Shown piece after piece: positions 1-9,047 of a stretch of 64,000 bases of DNA (its first letter is position 1; each line of letters starts with the position of its first letter). The notes under the pieces are model-generated. The model saw nothing but the letters and a program-made list of their open reading frames with translations, was not told the origin of the DNA and ran no database searches. Source of the stretch: Opitutaceae bacterium (GTDB taxonomy: Bacteria > Verrucomicrobiota > Verrucomicrobiia > Opitutales > Opitutaceae); NCBI GenBank assembly GCA_015075305.1, contig JABTUS010000003.1, forward strand, positions 248,001-312,000, read 5' to 3'. The position numbers and the translations under genes were made by a program.

Positions 1-1846
1 TCTCCCGCTCCGCACGGAACTGGCTCGTATAGAGCTCGTGGTAGTGGCCCCGCTGCTTGAGGAGTTCGGCGTGCGTGCCGGACTCCTCGATGCGCCCGCT
101 GGCGATTACGAGGATGCGTGAGGCGCTGCGAATCGTGCTGAGACGGTGGGCGATGACGAAACTTATCCGGCCGGCGAAGACGGTCTGGAGGCCGCGCTGG
201 ATGAGCTGCTCGGTTTCGGTGTCGATCGAGGATGTCGCCTCATCCATCACAAAGATCCGCGGATCCGCCAGAAGCGCGCGGGCAAAGGAGAGCAGCTGGC
301 GCTGGCCGGTGGAGAGGCGGTTGCCACCTTCGCCGACCTGCGAATCGTAGCCGTTGTCCAGCGCCTGGATGAAGTCGTGCGCATTGACCCGCCGGGCCAC
401 CTCCTCGATCTCGGCGTCGGTCGCGTCGAGCCTGCCGTAGCGGATGTTCTCGCGGACCGTCCCCTTGAAGAGGTGCGGTGTCTGCAGGACGATGCCGAGT
501 TGCGACTGCAGCCAGGACAGGGAGCGCTCGCGATAGTCGGTGCCGTCGATGAGGATCTGTCCGGTGGTGGGTTCGTAGAAGCGGCTCACCAGCGAGACGA
601 TCGTGCTCTTGCCGCCGCCGGAAGGACCGACCAGCGCGATTGTTTCCCCCGCTTGAACGCGGAGGTTGAAGTCATGCAGGACCTGCGGGCCGGTGTCGTA
701 GCGGAATCCAACATTCCGAAACTCAACCTCGCCGATGCGGTCGGGGTGTCCGTCGTGGGCGAGGGTATCGCCCGCGGCCGCGCCGCTCCGGGGGGATGCC
801 GCATGGGCTGCCATGCGCGCCCTGACCTCGGGCGAGTCCCGGATTGCGGGCTCCGTGTCAAGCAGTCCGAGGACGCGCTCCCCGGCCGCCTGGGCACCCT
901 GCATCTCCGTCAGCTTGTTCGCGAGCTGGTTTATCGGGAAGAAGAACTGCCCCGAGAAATTGATGAAGGCGACGAGCGTTCCGAGCGTCATTTCGTCGTC
1001 GATGACAAGGATGCCGCCGCGCCAGAGTGCCACACCCGCGCCGATGCTGCCGATGGTCAGGATCAGCGGATAGTAGAACGCGCTCTGCCTCGCATTGGTC
1101 ACGGCCGCCAGAAACATCTGGGTCGAGATTCCCTGGAACTCGCGCAGGTTTTCCTTCTCGCGCACGAGGGTCCGGGTCGTGCGCACGCCCTGGATGGCCT
1201 CGTTGAAGGAGGCTGTGATCTGCGAGTTGTATTTCCGAATTTCCCGCGCGCTGAGCAGGATCCGCTTCTGGAACACCTTGCTGACGATCGCGAGGGGCGG
1301 GACGACGGCGACAACGATCAGGCCGAGCCGCCAGTTCATCACCAGCAGGCTGAGCGCGATCATGAAGACATAACTCACGCCCCAGACGATATCGAGAAAG
1401 CCCCAGGCAACGACGCGGGAGAGGCGGTCGCAGTCGCTCGTCAGCCGCGTGATCAGCCAGCCGACCGGCCGCGTGTCGTAGAAGGCGAACTCGAGTTGCT
1501 GGAGGCGGTCGAAGGCTGCGCCGCGGATGTCGTGGCCGAGGTGATTCGCGATCGCTCCGGCGCAGTCGATGAACACCCAGACCGCGACACAGAAGACCAG
1601 GACGACACCGGCGTAGGCGAGCATCCAGGGGGTCAGTCGCGCCGAGGCGCCACCCGCCATTGCGGCGTCGATTGTCCAGCGCGTGATCTGGGCGAAGGCG
1701 GCGTCGCAGACCGCTATGGCGACGGCGCAGAGGAAGAGCGGCACGAGAAACCGCTTGAGACCCAGGGCGCGCTGGAAGAGTTTCCACCACAACCGGGCGT
1801 CGAGCCTGGCCTTGAATTCATCTTCCTGATGAAATGCGGATGACAT
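1..1846 (-). CDS. ABC exporter half-transporter, catalytic-site subunit (3' end outside window)
   Basis: About 615 residues are visible and the frame is still open at the left edge. The N-terminal half is a six-helix exporter domain and the C-terminal half an ATPase domain. Walker A (GPSGGGKST) lies near residue 406, the signature motif near 512, Walker B (FVMDE, with the catalytic glutamate) near 530, and the H-loop (IAHRLST) follows. The signature reads LSTGQ instead of LSGGQ. Start is the ATG at 1846, 17 nt after the stop of the upstream half-transporter, so the two form an operon and presumably a heterodimer of the BmrCD/TM287-288/MsbA-like type in the inner membrane. Substrate cannot be told from sequence; lipid or drug export is usual for the family. 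Confidence 0.93.
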   Translation of the reverse strand, partial: MSSAFHQEDEFKARLDARLWWKLFQRALGLKRFLVPLFLCAVAIAVCDAAFAQITRWTIDAAMAGGASARLTPWMLAYAGVVLVFCVAVWVFIDCAGAIANHLGHDIRGAAFDRLQQLEFAFYDTRPVGWLITRLTSDCDRLSRVVAWGFLDIVWGVSYVFMIALSLLVMNWRLGLIVVAVVPPLAIVSKVFQKRILLSAREIRKYNSQITASFNEAIQGVRTTRTLVREKENLREFQGISTQMFLAAVTNARQSAFYYPLILTIGSIGAGVALWRGGILVIDDEMTLGTLVAFINFSGQFFFPINQLANKLTEMQGAQAAGERVLGLLDTEPAIRDSPEVRARMAAHAASPRSGAAAGDTLAHDGHPDRIGEVEFRNVGFRYDTGPQVLHDFNLRVQAGETIALVGPSGGGKSTIVSLVSRFYEPTTGQILIDGTDYRERSLSWLQSQLGIVLQTPHLFKGTVRENIRYGRLDATDAEIEEVARRVNAHDFIQALDNGYDSQVGEGGNRLSTGQRQLLSFARALLADPRIFVMDEATSSIDTETEQLIQRGLQTVFAGRISFVIAHRLSTIRSASRILVIASGRIEESGTHAELLKQRGHYHELYTSQFRAERE

Positions 1847-1863
1847 CGGTGGAATGCGGCTGG

Positions 1864-3720
1864 CTAGGTTTCGAGCAGCTCGCGCTGGAACTCGGCCTCC
1901 ACGGTCGACTGGATCCGCCAGAGACGGCGGTACAGGCCCTCCACGCTGGAGAGCTCCGCGTGGGCGCCCGTTTGAATGATCCGCCCCCTGTCCATCACGA
2001 TGATGCGGTCGGCGTGAACAAGCGTCGACAGCCGGTGCGCGATCACGAGGGTGGTGGAGCGTCCGCGGCGCCTGCGCAGCGCATCGAGGATGAGCGTCTC
2101 CGTCTCCCCGTCGACGGCGCTGAGGGCGTCGTCCAGGATCAGGATCGGCGGGTTGCGCAGGATGGCGCGCGCGATCGCGACACGCTGCCGCTGGCCGCCC
2201 GAAAGGGTGATGCCGCGCTCCCCGATGAGCGTCTCGTAGCCGAGTTCGAACGTGCGGATGGTCTCGTCGATGCAGGCGACGCGGGCGGCCTCCTCGATCT
2301 CGCGATCCTGCGCCTCGCCGCCGCCGAGCCGGATGTTGTCGCGCAGCGTCTTTGAGAAGAGGAAGGGCTCCTGCATGACCGTGCCGACCTGTCCGCGCAC
2401 CCATTTTCGCGGCAGGCCCGCAAGTTCCTCCCCGTCGAGGCGGATCGACCCCTGCTCGTAGTCGTAGATCCGCAGGAGCAGATGCATGAGCGTGCTCTTG
2501 CCCGCGCCGGACGGGCCGAGCACGGCGAGCGTTTCGCCGGGGGCGACGTCAAAGGAGACGCCGTTCAGCGCCCCGCCCGCGTCAGGCGCGCCGTCGCCGG
2601 CGACCGGCCGCGCCGCATGGCTGAAGGCGAGATTGCGCACGGAGATCGCGCCGCGCAGCGGCTGCAGGGTCCGGGTCACGGACGCGGGTGCCGCATCCTC
2701 CTCGCGCCGCAGTGTAAGGATTTCCTGGATACGCGTGATCGCCACAGAGGTCTTGCCGAGGTCGGTCAGGATGCGGCCCATCTGCCTGACAGGCCAGAGC
2801 ATGATGCCGAGATAGGCGAGGAAGGCGAAGAGGACGCCGACCGAGAGCGTTCCCTCGCCGACCCAGCGGGCGCCGATGAGAAGCACCAGGCCGATCTGGG
2901 CGAAGGCGACGAGGTCGCTGATCGACCAGTACCAGGACATCAGCCGCAGGAGGCGCATGTGCCGGTCGCGAAAGAGCGCGTTGGGGCCGGCGAACCTGGC
3001 CTTCTCGAATTCCTGCCTTGCAAAGGCCCGCACCACGCGGATGCCGGTGAGATTCTCCTGGATTACCGAGGTCAGCGCACCCTCGGCCTCATCGACTGAC
3101 TTGAAGACGTGGCGCACCTTTTTGAAATAGACGTAGCCATAGGCCACAAGTGGAGGGACCAGCGCGAACGCGATCGCCGTCATGGGGGGACTCAGCAGCA
3201 GAAGCAGGGGCAGGGCCGTGGCGGCGAGAATCAGGGACTGGCCGATCTCCATCACCTGCACCGCGAGAAACTGACGCAGGGTTTCGACATCGCTGCTGCA
3301 GCGTTGAACCAGATCACCCGTGTCCAGGCGATCGAGGTTCTTCGCGGGCAGGTGGTTGATGTGGTCGTAGAGATTGTCCTTGAGCTTCCGGGCGATGCCG
3401 TCGCTTGCGAGCGACGTGAAGCGGCCCTTGAGGTAGCTTCCCGCGCCGCTCATCCCCGTGAGGAGCACAATGAAGACCGGCGCGAGCCACAGGTGTGCGC
3501 GCAGCGACTCTGCTCCCCCCGCGCCTGCGAGCATCATGCGCACAAGCGCGCTCGCCTCCGCGGGATCCTTCGAGCCGATGGCGTGGTCAATGGTGGCGGC
3601 TCCCACAAGAGGCGCAAGGTAGCTGGCGGCCGTCGCAAAAAGCAGGCTCAGCAGGGCCACGCCATAGTGCAGGCGTTCGCCCCGCATGAGGCTCCAGATG
3701 ACCTTGAGCTGCGAAAACAT
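1864..3720 (-). CDS. ABC exporter half-transporter, degenerate-site subunit
   Basis: 618-residue fused membrane/ATPase exporter, full family length. Transmembrane domain covers about residues 1-320. Walker A (GPSGAGKST) is near 401, a canonical signature (LSGGQRQRVAIARA) near 505, and Walker B (LILDDALSAVD) near 523. The residue after the Walker B aspartate is Asp, not the catalytic Glu. Together with the LSTGQ signature of the downstream partner this gives one degenerate and one canonical ATP site, as in known heterodimeric exporters. First gene of a two-gene operon. Function: ATP-driven export across the inner membrane; substrate unknown. Confidence 0.93.
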   Translation of the reverse strand: MFSQLKVIWSLMRGERLHYGVALLSLLFATAASYLAPLVGAATIDHAIGSKDPAEASALVRMMLAGAGGAESLRAHLWLAPVFIVLLTGMSGAGSYLKGRFTSLASDGIARKLKDNLYDHINHLPAKNLDRLDTGDLVQRCSSDVETLRQFLAVQVMEIGQSLILAATALPLLLLLSPPMTAIAFALVPPLVAYGYVYFKKVRHVFKSVDEAEGALTSVIQENLTGIRVVRAFARQEFEKARFAGPNALFRDRHMRLLRLMSWYWSISDLVAFAQIGLVLLIGARWVGEGTLSVGVLFAFLAYLGIMLWPVRQMGRILTDLGKTSVAITRIQEILTLRREEDAAPASVTRTLQPLRGAISVRNLAFSHAARPVAGDGAPDAGGALNGVSFDVAPGETLAVLGPSGAGKSTLMHLLLRIYDYEQGSIRLDGEELAGLPRKWVRGQVGTVMQEPFLFSKTLRDNIRLGGGEAQDREIEEAARVACIDETIRTFELGYETLIGERGITLSGGQRQRVAIARAILRNPPILILDDALSAVDGETETLILDALRRRRGRSTTLVIAHRLSTLVHADRIIVMDRGRIIQTGAHAELSSVEGLYRRLWRIQSTVEAEFQRELLET

Positions 3721-3774
3721 CGGGTGGAGAAAGCGGAATAGGCATCCGCGGACAAGAACGTTCCGGTGAAACTC

Positions 3775-4401
3775 CTAAAGGAGCGGTTTCAGCCATCGCC
3801 ATGCCGTTTCAGCAACCAACTCATGTCCCTCGGCGGTCGGATGGATGCCGTCCGGAAGATTGAGATCGGGGCGGCCGCCGACACCCTCAAGCAGGAAGGG
3901 AATGAGGGTTGCGGTATTCGCTTTCGCCAGCGCCGGATAGATGGCCGCAAATTCGTGCGCGTATTCACCCATGCTGCGCGGCATCTGCATCCCGGCTATC
4001 ACGATCTTCGCCGAAGGGTATTTCGCGAGGACGGCGTCAATGATCGCCTGCAGGTTCTCGCGGGTCGAATCGACCGGAAGTCCTCTCAGGCCGTCGTTGG
4101 CCCCGAGCTCAAGGACAAAGACATCGATCTTCTGACGCAGGATCCACGGGATGCGGCGCCTGCCGCCGGCACTGGTGTCGCCGCTCAATCCGGCATTGAC
4201 GACCCGGTAGTTCAGTCCGGCCTCCTCGATTTTTTTCTGAATCAGGCCGGGGTAGGCGGCGGATAGGTGGTCATCGAGCCCGTACCCCGCGGTCAGGCTG
4301 TCGCCGAAAAACACAATGGTGCGCGTTTCGTGCTCAGACGCTTCCGTCCCGGCGCGAACGATTGCGACCGACAGCAGGGCGAGGAGGAAAAGGAGTTTCA
4401 T
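3775..4401 (-). CDS. tesA: GDSL arylesterase / lysophospholipase, TesA-like
   Basis: 208 residues from the ATG at 4401, chosen over an in-frame ATG at 4452 because it begins directly with a signal peptide (MKLLFLLALLSVAIVRAG). SGNH-hydrolase blocks are all visible: FFGDSLTAG (catalytic Ser), the oxyanion Gly in NAGLSGDTSAG, GANDGLRG with its Asn, and C-terminal DGIHPTAEGH with the Asp/His. Predicted periplasmic esterase/thioesterase acting on acyl esters or lysophospholipids. It is divergent from a YbbA/YbbP-type ABC pair, the same arrangement as tesA-ybbAP in E. coli, which supports the family call. Confidence 0.92.
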   Translation of the reverse strand: MKLLFLLALLSVAIVRAGTEASEHETRTIVFFGDSLTAGYGLDDHLSAAYPGLIQKKIEEAGLNYRVVNAGLSGDTSAGGRRRIPWILRQKIDVFVLELGANDGLRGLPVDSTRENLQAIIDAVLAKYPSAKIVIAGMQMPRSMGEYAHEFAAIYPALAKANTATLIPFLLEGVGGRPDLNLPDGIHPTAEGHELVAETAWRWLKPLL

Positions 4402-4450
4402 GTGTTGCGGAATTGCGGGTGGCGGATTTGGTCGCAGTTTCGTCCCAGAC

Positions 4451-5167
4451 ATGACTGTTCAATCCATGCTGAAAGTCGAGCGACTCACCAAGACCTACCT
4501 GTCCGCGGGCGCGCCGCTCACTGTTCTGAAGGACGTGGGATTCACGCTGGGAGCGGGCGAAAGCCTCGCGATCGTCGGACCCAGCGGCAGCGGAAAGACG
4601 ACCTTGCTGGGATTGTGCGCCGGGCTCGACCGACCGAGCTCCGGTGCCGTGACTTTGGCTGGCGAGGAGATCGGAAGGATGAGCGAGGATGAGCGGGCGC
4701 GCGTGAGAAACGAGCATGTGGGATTCGTCTTTCAGAACTTTCAACTGATACCGACGCTGACGGCACTCGAGAATGTCCTTGTGCCGCTCGAGCTGCGCGG
4801 ATCGGCGGGCGGAGAGTCCGAGGCGGTGGCGCTGCTGAACCGGGTCGGACTCGGCGAGCGCTGCGATCACTATCCCGTCCAGCTTTCCGGAGGAGAACAG
4901 CAGCGCGTGGCGCTCGCCCGCGCGTTCATCAATGCGCCGAAGATCCTGTTTTGCGACGAACCCACCGGCAACCTCGATGCCGACACGGCGCAGGCGATGA
5001 CCGGGCTCATCTTCGAAATGAACCGGGAGCGCGGCGCGACGCTTGTGCTGGTGACCCATGACATCGAGCTCGCGCGAAGGTGCGGGCGCATCCTGCGCCT
5101 GAGGGCCGGCTCCGTCGTGGAGGATTTCCAGACGCGCGCGTTCGAGACGGGGGCGGTGTGTACATGA
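4451..5167 (+). CDS. ybbA: ABC transporter ATP-binding protein, YbbA/LolD type
   Basis: 238 residues. Walker A (GPSGSGKTT), Q-loop (FVFQNFQLIPTLTALENV, typical of the LolD/MacB/YbbA subgroup), signature LSGGEQQRVALARAF, Walker B ILFCDEPTGNLD and the H-loop (LVTHD) are all present. Start is taken at 4451 (ATG, then a second ATG at 4466); a longer open frame upstream overlaps the divergent tesA and has no family similarity. Its TGA overlaps the ATG of the permease gene (ATGA at 5164-5167), implying translational coupling. Works with the following permease, probably in lipoprotein or envelope-component handling by mechanotransmission rather than transport. Confidence 0.93.
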   Translation: MTVQSMLKVERLTKTYLSAGAPLTVLKDVGFTLGAGESLAIVGPSGSGKTTLLGLCAGLDRPSSGAVTLAGEEIGRMSEDERARVRNEHVGFVFQNFQLIPTLTALENVLVPLELRGSAGGESEAVALLNRVGLGERCDHYPVQLSGGEQQRVALARAFINAPKILFCDEPTGNLDADTAQAMTGLIFEMNRERGATLVLVTHDIELARRCGRILRLRAGSVVEDFQTRAFETGAVCT

Positions 5168-7692
5168 GTTTCGTGCTGCGCATGGCCTGGCGCGATTCGC
5201 GGGCGGCCCGCCGGCGCCTCGCGCTGTATTCGCTTTCGATCGTGCTTGGCGTCGCCGCGCTGGTCGCGATCGGATCGTTCAGCGCCAATTTGAACTCCGC
5301 GATCGAAGGCCAGGCGAAGGGACTGCTCGGCGCGGACCTCGCGGTGCAGTCGCGTGTGGCCCTGACGCTGGATGCGGCGGCTTTTCTCCGCAGCCTGGGA
5401 GGCGAGCAGGCGAGGGAGGTTTCGTTTGCAACGATGGTTGTCTTTCCGCGGACGGGGAATCGAACGCGACTCGTTTCGCTCCGCGCCGTGGAAGGCGCGT
5501 ACCCGTTCTACGGCGAGTTCGTGACGGACCCCGCGGACGCGCCGCGACGGATTGCGGCGGGGGAGGCGGTCGCGGTGCTCGAGGAGTCGCTCATGTGCCA
5601 GTATCAGGTGAAGGTCGGCGATCCCATAAAGCTGGGCGCGTCGACATTTACGGTGGCGGGCGCGCTGAAAAAGATTCCTGGTGAATCGGCGGCGGTCGCC
5701 ATGCTTTCGCCGCGCATCTTCATTTCCCATTCGCGGCTGGCTGCAACGGGACTGCTGGGTCCGGGCAGCCTTGTGCGCTACAAGACCTACATCAAGTTCG
5801 CCGCGGGCACGGATGTCGAGCGGCTCGTGGACGATCTGCGGGCACGGTTTCGCGAACTGCGGCTCGGATTCGACACGGTGGAGGAGCGCAAGAACGAACT
5901 CGGGCAGAGCATCCGCAATGTCGACGCTTTCTTCAGCCTTGTTGGATTCGTGGCGCTGTTTCTGGGGGCGATCGGCGTGGCCAGTGCGATTCATGTCTAT
6001 GTGCGGCAGCGGATCGCGACGGTCGCGGTGCTGCGCTGTCTGGGCGCGAGCGCCTGGACGAGTTTTTCTGTCTATCTCGTGCAGGGTTTCCTGCTGGGCC
6101 TGCTGGGCGCGGTCATCGGTGCGGCGCTGGGTGTGGCGATCCAGTTGACGATCCCGGCGCTGGTGAGGGACCTGCTGCCCTTCGACGTGGACTTCTTCAT
6201 TGCCTGGAGCGCGGTGTTGCGCGGCGTGGGTGCGGGTCTGCTGATCTGCTTTCTGTTCACCCTGCTGCCCCTGCTGGCCATACGGCGGGTGTCACCGCTC
6301 GTCGCGATACGGGCATCGGCCGCGGAGGACGGACGTTCGCGCGATCCGCTGCGCTGGGCGGTGTATGCGCTGATCTTGGCGGCGGTCGTTCTGTTTGCGC
6401 TGTGGCAGGCGCCGCGCTGGCGGTTGGGACTGGGATTTGTCGCCGCGCTGGCCGTGAGCCTGGGAGTTCTCGCCGGGCTGGCGAGGGCAGTCTCCTGGTG
6501 TGCGCGCCGCTTCATGCCGCGCAGCGCGCCGTATGTCTGGAGACAGGGTGTCGCCAACCTGCACCGACCCAACAACCGCACCGTGCTCCTGCTGCTTGCG
6601 CTCGGGCTTGGAACATTTCTGGTGGTGACGCTTGCGCTGACGCGGACGACCCTGCTGGCGCAGATCAAGGGGGTGGGTGACAACCAGCGTCCCAACCTGC
6701 TGTTCTTCGACATTCAGGACGATCAAATGGCCCCGCTGGAAAAAATCCTGAAGCGGGAGGACGCGGAACTGAAGGCAAAGGCACCCATCGTGACCATGCG
6801 GCTGCGCGCGCTCAAGGGCCGTTCGGTCGACCAGATTCTGAAGGATGACTCGTCGCGGATTCCCTCGTGGACGCTGAGGCGCGAGTATCGTTCTACGTAT
6901 CGTGGGAAACTTTCGGGCACGGAGAAGGTCGTCGCCGGCCGGTTCGATGGGACGGTTGCGGCGGATGCGGCGACGATTCCCGTGTCGATTGAGCGGGGTC
7001 TCGCGAAGGACATGCAGCTCGGGCTGGGCGACACCATTGAGTTCGATGTGCAGGGCGTGCCGATGATGACGCGCATCACCAGCATCCGCGAGGTGGAGTG
7101 GAGGCGCATGGAGCCCAACTTCTTCATGGTGTTCCCCGAGGGTGCCCTGGAGGCGGCGCCGAAGTTCTTCGTCGTGGCGACGCGTGCGGAGACGCCGGGG
7201 GATTCGGCGCGCCTCCAGCAGGCGGTGGTCAGCGAACTCCCCAACGTGTCGGCGATCGATCTCGCGCTGATCCTGCAGACGCTGGATGGAATTTTTTCGA
7301 AGGTGCAGTTCGTGATCCAGTTCATGGCGCTTTTCACGGTGGTCACGGGTGTCATCGTGCTGGTCGGGACGATTCTCAGCGGACGCCACCAGCGCCTGCG
7401 CGAAACGGTCCTGCTTCGCACGCTCGGTGCGAGCCGCCGCCAGTTGATCCGGATCCAGGTGGTGGAGTACGTGATTCTGGGCGCGCTCGCCGCGGGGGTG
7501 GGATGCGCGCTTGCGGTGGGGGCGAATGCGCTGCTCGCCCATTTTGTTTTTGAAACGACGGGTGCGCTGGCTCCGGTCACGCTGCTGGGGGCGTGCGCGG
7601 CCGTGATGACGACAACCCTTGCAACCGGGCTGCTGTCGAGTCGCGGCGTCGTTGATCATCCGCCGCTTGAGGTGCTGAGGCAGGAGACCTGA
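5164..7692 (+). CDS. ybbP: ABC transporter permease, YbbP-like with FtsX domains
   Basis: 842 residues, close to the YbbP family length. One N-terminal helix (residues about 18-42), an extracytoplasmic domain, a three-helix FtsX-type block (about 260-420), further helices in the middle, a second periplasmic domain and a C-terminal FtsX block (about 710-830). Start is the ATG of the ATGA overlap with the ATPase gene at 5164. Membrane partner of the YbbA-like ATPase. In E. coli this family is genetically linked to TesA, as here; the exact substrate is not established. Confidence 0.9.
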   Translation: MSFVLRMAWRDSRAARRRLALYSLSIVLGVAALVAIGSFSANLNSAIEGQAKGLLGADLAVQSRVALTLDAAAFLRSLGGEQAREVSFATMVVFPRTGNRTRLVSLRAVEGAYPFYGEFVTDPADAPRRIAAGEAVAVLEESLMCQYQVKVGDPIKLGASTFTVAGALKKIPGESAAVAMLSPRIFISHSRLAATGLLGPGSLVRYKTYIKFAAGTDVERLVDDLRARFRELRLGFDTVEERKNELGQSIRNVDAFFSLVGFVALFLGAIGVASAIHVYVRQRIATVAVLRCLGASAWTSFSVYLVQGFLLGLLGAVIGAALGVAIQLTIPALVRDLLPFDVDFFIAWSAVLRGVGAGLLICFLFTLLPLLAIRRVSPLVAIRASAAEDGRSRDPLRWAVYALILAAVVLFALWQAPRWRLGLGFVAALAVSLGVLAGLARAVSWCARRFMPRSAPYVWRQGVANLHRPNNRTVLLLLALGLGTFLVVTLALTRTTLLAQIKGVGDNQRPNLLFFDIQDDQMAPLEKILKREDAELKAKAPIVTMRLRALKGRSVDQILKDDSSRIPSWTLRREYRSTYRGKLSGTEKVVAGRFDGTVAADAATIPVSIERGLAKDMQLGLGDTIEFDVQGVPMMTRITSIREVEWRRMEPNFFMVFPEGALEAAPKFFVVATRAETPGDSARLQQAVVSELPNVSAIDLALILQTLDGIFSKVQFVIQFMALFTVVTGVIVLVGTILSGRHQRLRETVLLRTLGASRRQLIRIQVVEYVILGALAAGVGCALAVGANALLAHFVFETTGALAPVTLLGACAAVMTTTLATGLLSSRGVVDHPPLEVLRQET

Positions 7693-7781
7693 GGTCGCTC
7701 TTCCCGCGGCATGCGGGCCTGTGACGAATCTGCCAGAATGTGGTGGCCATGCAGCGGATTTTTGGGGAGACCTGTTTTCTG

Positions 7782-8264
7782 ATGCGCCGCGTTGTCACTT
7801 TCCACTACACCCTGCGGGACCCCGGGGGACGGGTCATCGATTCCTCCGCCGGGGGCGAGCCTGTGACGTATCTGGAGGGTGCCGGCCAGATCATCGATGG
7901 GCTCGATGAGGAGCTTCGCTCTGTTGAGCCGGGCGTGCGGACCCGTGTGCAGGTGCCGGCGGGGTCAGCCTATGGGGAGCGCGATCCGTCGCAGGTGCAG
8001 TCGGTGCTTCGGGCCCTGCTTCCGGTGCAGGGCGAACTCAAGGCGGGGGATCAGTTCCAGGCCGGCGAGGACCAGTTTGCACCGGTTGTCACCGTTGTGG
8101 GCGTTGACGGGGATTCGGTCCTGCTGGATGCGAATCATCCGCTGGCCGGCGTGGATCTGACCTTCGACGTTGAAATCATCGCTGCGCGACCGGCGTCGCC
8201 GGAGGAGCTTTCGCACGGACACGTACACGGTGCGGATGGTGCGTGTCACGCGCACGCCTCCTGA
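7782..8264 (+). CDS. slyD: FKBP-type peptidyl-prolyl isomerase, SlyD-like
   Basis: 160 residues from the ATG at 7782; an in-frame ATG at 7740 would only add a poorly conserved leader. The FKBP half is split by an insert-in-flap chaperone domain: VTFHYTLRDPGGRVIDSS, then YLEGAGQIIDGLDEEL, then the insert (GSAYGERDPSQVQSV), then VLLDANHPLAGVDLTFDVE. The tail is rich in His and Cys (HGHVHGADGACHAHAS), as in nickel-binding SlyD. Predicted cytoplasmic proline isomerase/chaperone that may also bind metal. The next gene begins 8 nt downstream. Confidence 0.92.
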   Translation: MRRVVTFHYTLRDPGGRVIDSSAGGEPVTYLEGAGQIIDGLDEELRSVEPGVRTRVQVPAGSAYGERDPSQVQSVLRALLPVQGELKAGDQFQAGEDQFAPVVTVVGVDGDSVLLDANHPLAGVDLTFDVEIIAARPASPEELSHGHVHGADGACHAHAS

Positions 8265-8272
8265 GAATTGCC

Positions 8273-9019
8273 ATGAATGTCCTTGGAATCGACATCGGCG
8301 GATCCGCGCTGAAGGGAGCGCCGGTGGACACCGCAACCGGCAGACTGCTCGCGGAGCGCCTGCGTGTGCCGACGGACAAGCTGTTGACCCCGGCGCAGAT
8401 GGCGCGGACGATCAAGGGCATTGCGGAGCACTTCAACTGGAAGGGACCGGTTGGGGTGGGATTCCCCGGCGTGATTCGCAGAAGCACGATCTACACCTCG
8501 GCGAATCTGCATCGCGGTTTTGTCGGGTGCAACGGGGAGCGGCTCTTTGGCAGGGTCATCAAGCTGCCGGTCACGCTCATCAACGATGCCGATGCGGCGG
8601 GCCTTGCCGAGGTTAGATTCGGCGCCGGCAGTAGAGCGAGGGGCACCGTGCTGATGCTCACGTTCGGCACGGGAGTGGGAAGCGCGCTGTTTGTCGATGG
8701 GCGACTCTATGCCAACAGCGAGCTGGGGCATCTTCCGATGAAGGGCCGTGACGCAGAGAGGCGCGTTTCCGCGGCTGCGAAGGAACGGAAGAAGCTCTCC
8801 TTCCGCAAGTGGGCTCACCGCGTTGACGAATACCTTGGCATTGTTGAGACGATCCTGAATCCCGACCTCATCATTGTCGGTGGCGGCATCAGCAAGGACT
8901 ACAGGAAGTGGTTCAAGTACCTTGACCTGAATGTCCCGATCGTTCCGGCGAAGTTCTTCAACGAGGCAGGCATTGTCGGAGCCGCGCTGCACGCCGCCGA
9001 CTGCCGGGAGCGGCGCTGA
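8273..9019 (+). CDS. ppgK: Polyphosphate glucokinase-like ROK family kinase
   Basis: 248 residues, the size of PpgK. Phosphate-1 motif GIDIGGSALKG at the N terminus, catalytic Asp in LINDADAAGLAE, phosphate-2 motif LTFGTGVGSALF and a C-terminal adenosine-like segment IIVGGGISKDYRKW. It lacks the Cys zinc motif of repressor-type ROK proteins, which fits PpgK. Expected reaction: glucose + polyphosphate(n) to glucose 6-phosphate + polyphosphate(n-1), with ATP as a possible second donor. Start at the ATG 8273, shortly after slyD. Donor preference is inferred from the family only. Confidence 0.85.
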   Translation: MNVLGIDIGGSALKGAPVDTATGRLLAERLRVPTDKLLTPAQMARTIKGIAEHFNWKGPVGVGFPGVIRRSTIYTSANLHRGFVGCNGERLFGRVIKLPVTLINDADAAGLAEVRFGAGSRARGTVLMLTFGTGVGSALFVDGRLYANSELGHLPMKGRDAERRVSAAAKERKKLSFRKWAHRVDEYLGIVETILNPDLIIVGGGISKDYRKWFKYLDLNVPIVPAKFFNEAGIVGAALHAADCRERR

Positions 9020-9047
9020 GACGGGGCGCGCGGCCGCTGGAATCGTG

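Noticed and set aside
146-1843. Long plus-strand open frame (565 codons) opposite the ABC exporter gene
   Set aside because: It is antisense to a conserved ATPase with all motifs; such frames are common in high-GC DNA and the sequence has no recognisable domain.
7703-7717. Hairpin CCCGC-ggcat-GCGGG after the permease gene
   Set aside because: Five-base stem with no T-run; too weak to call a terminator.
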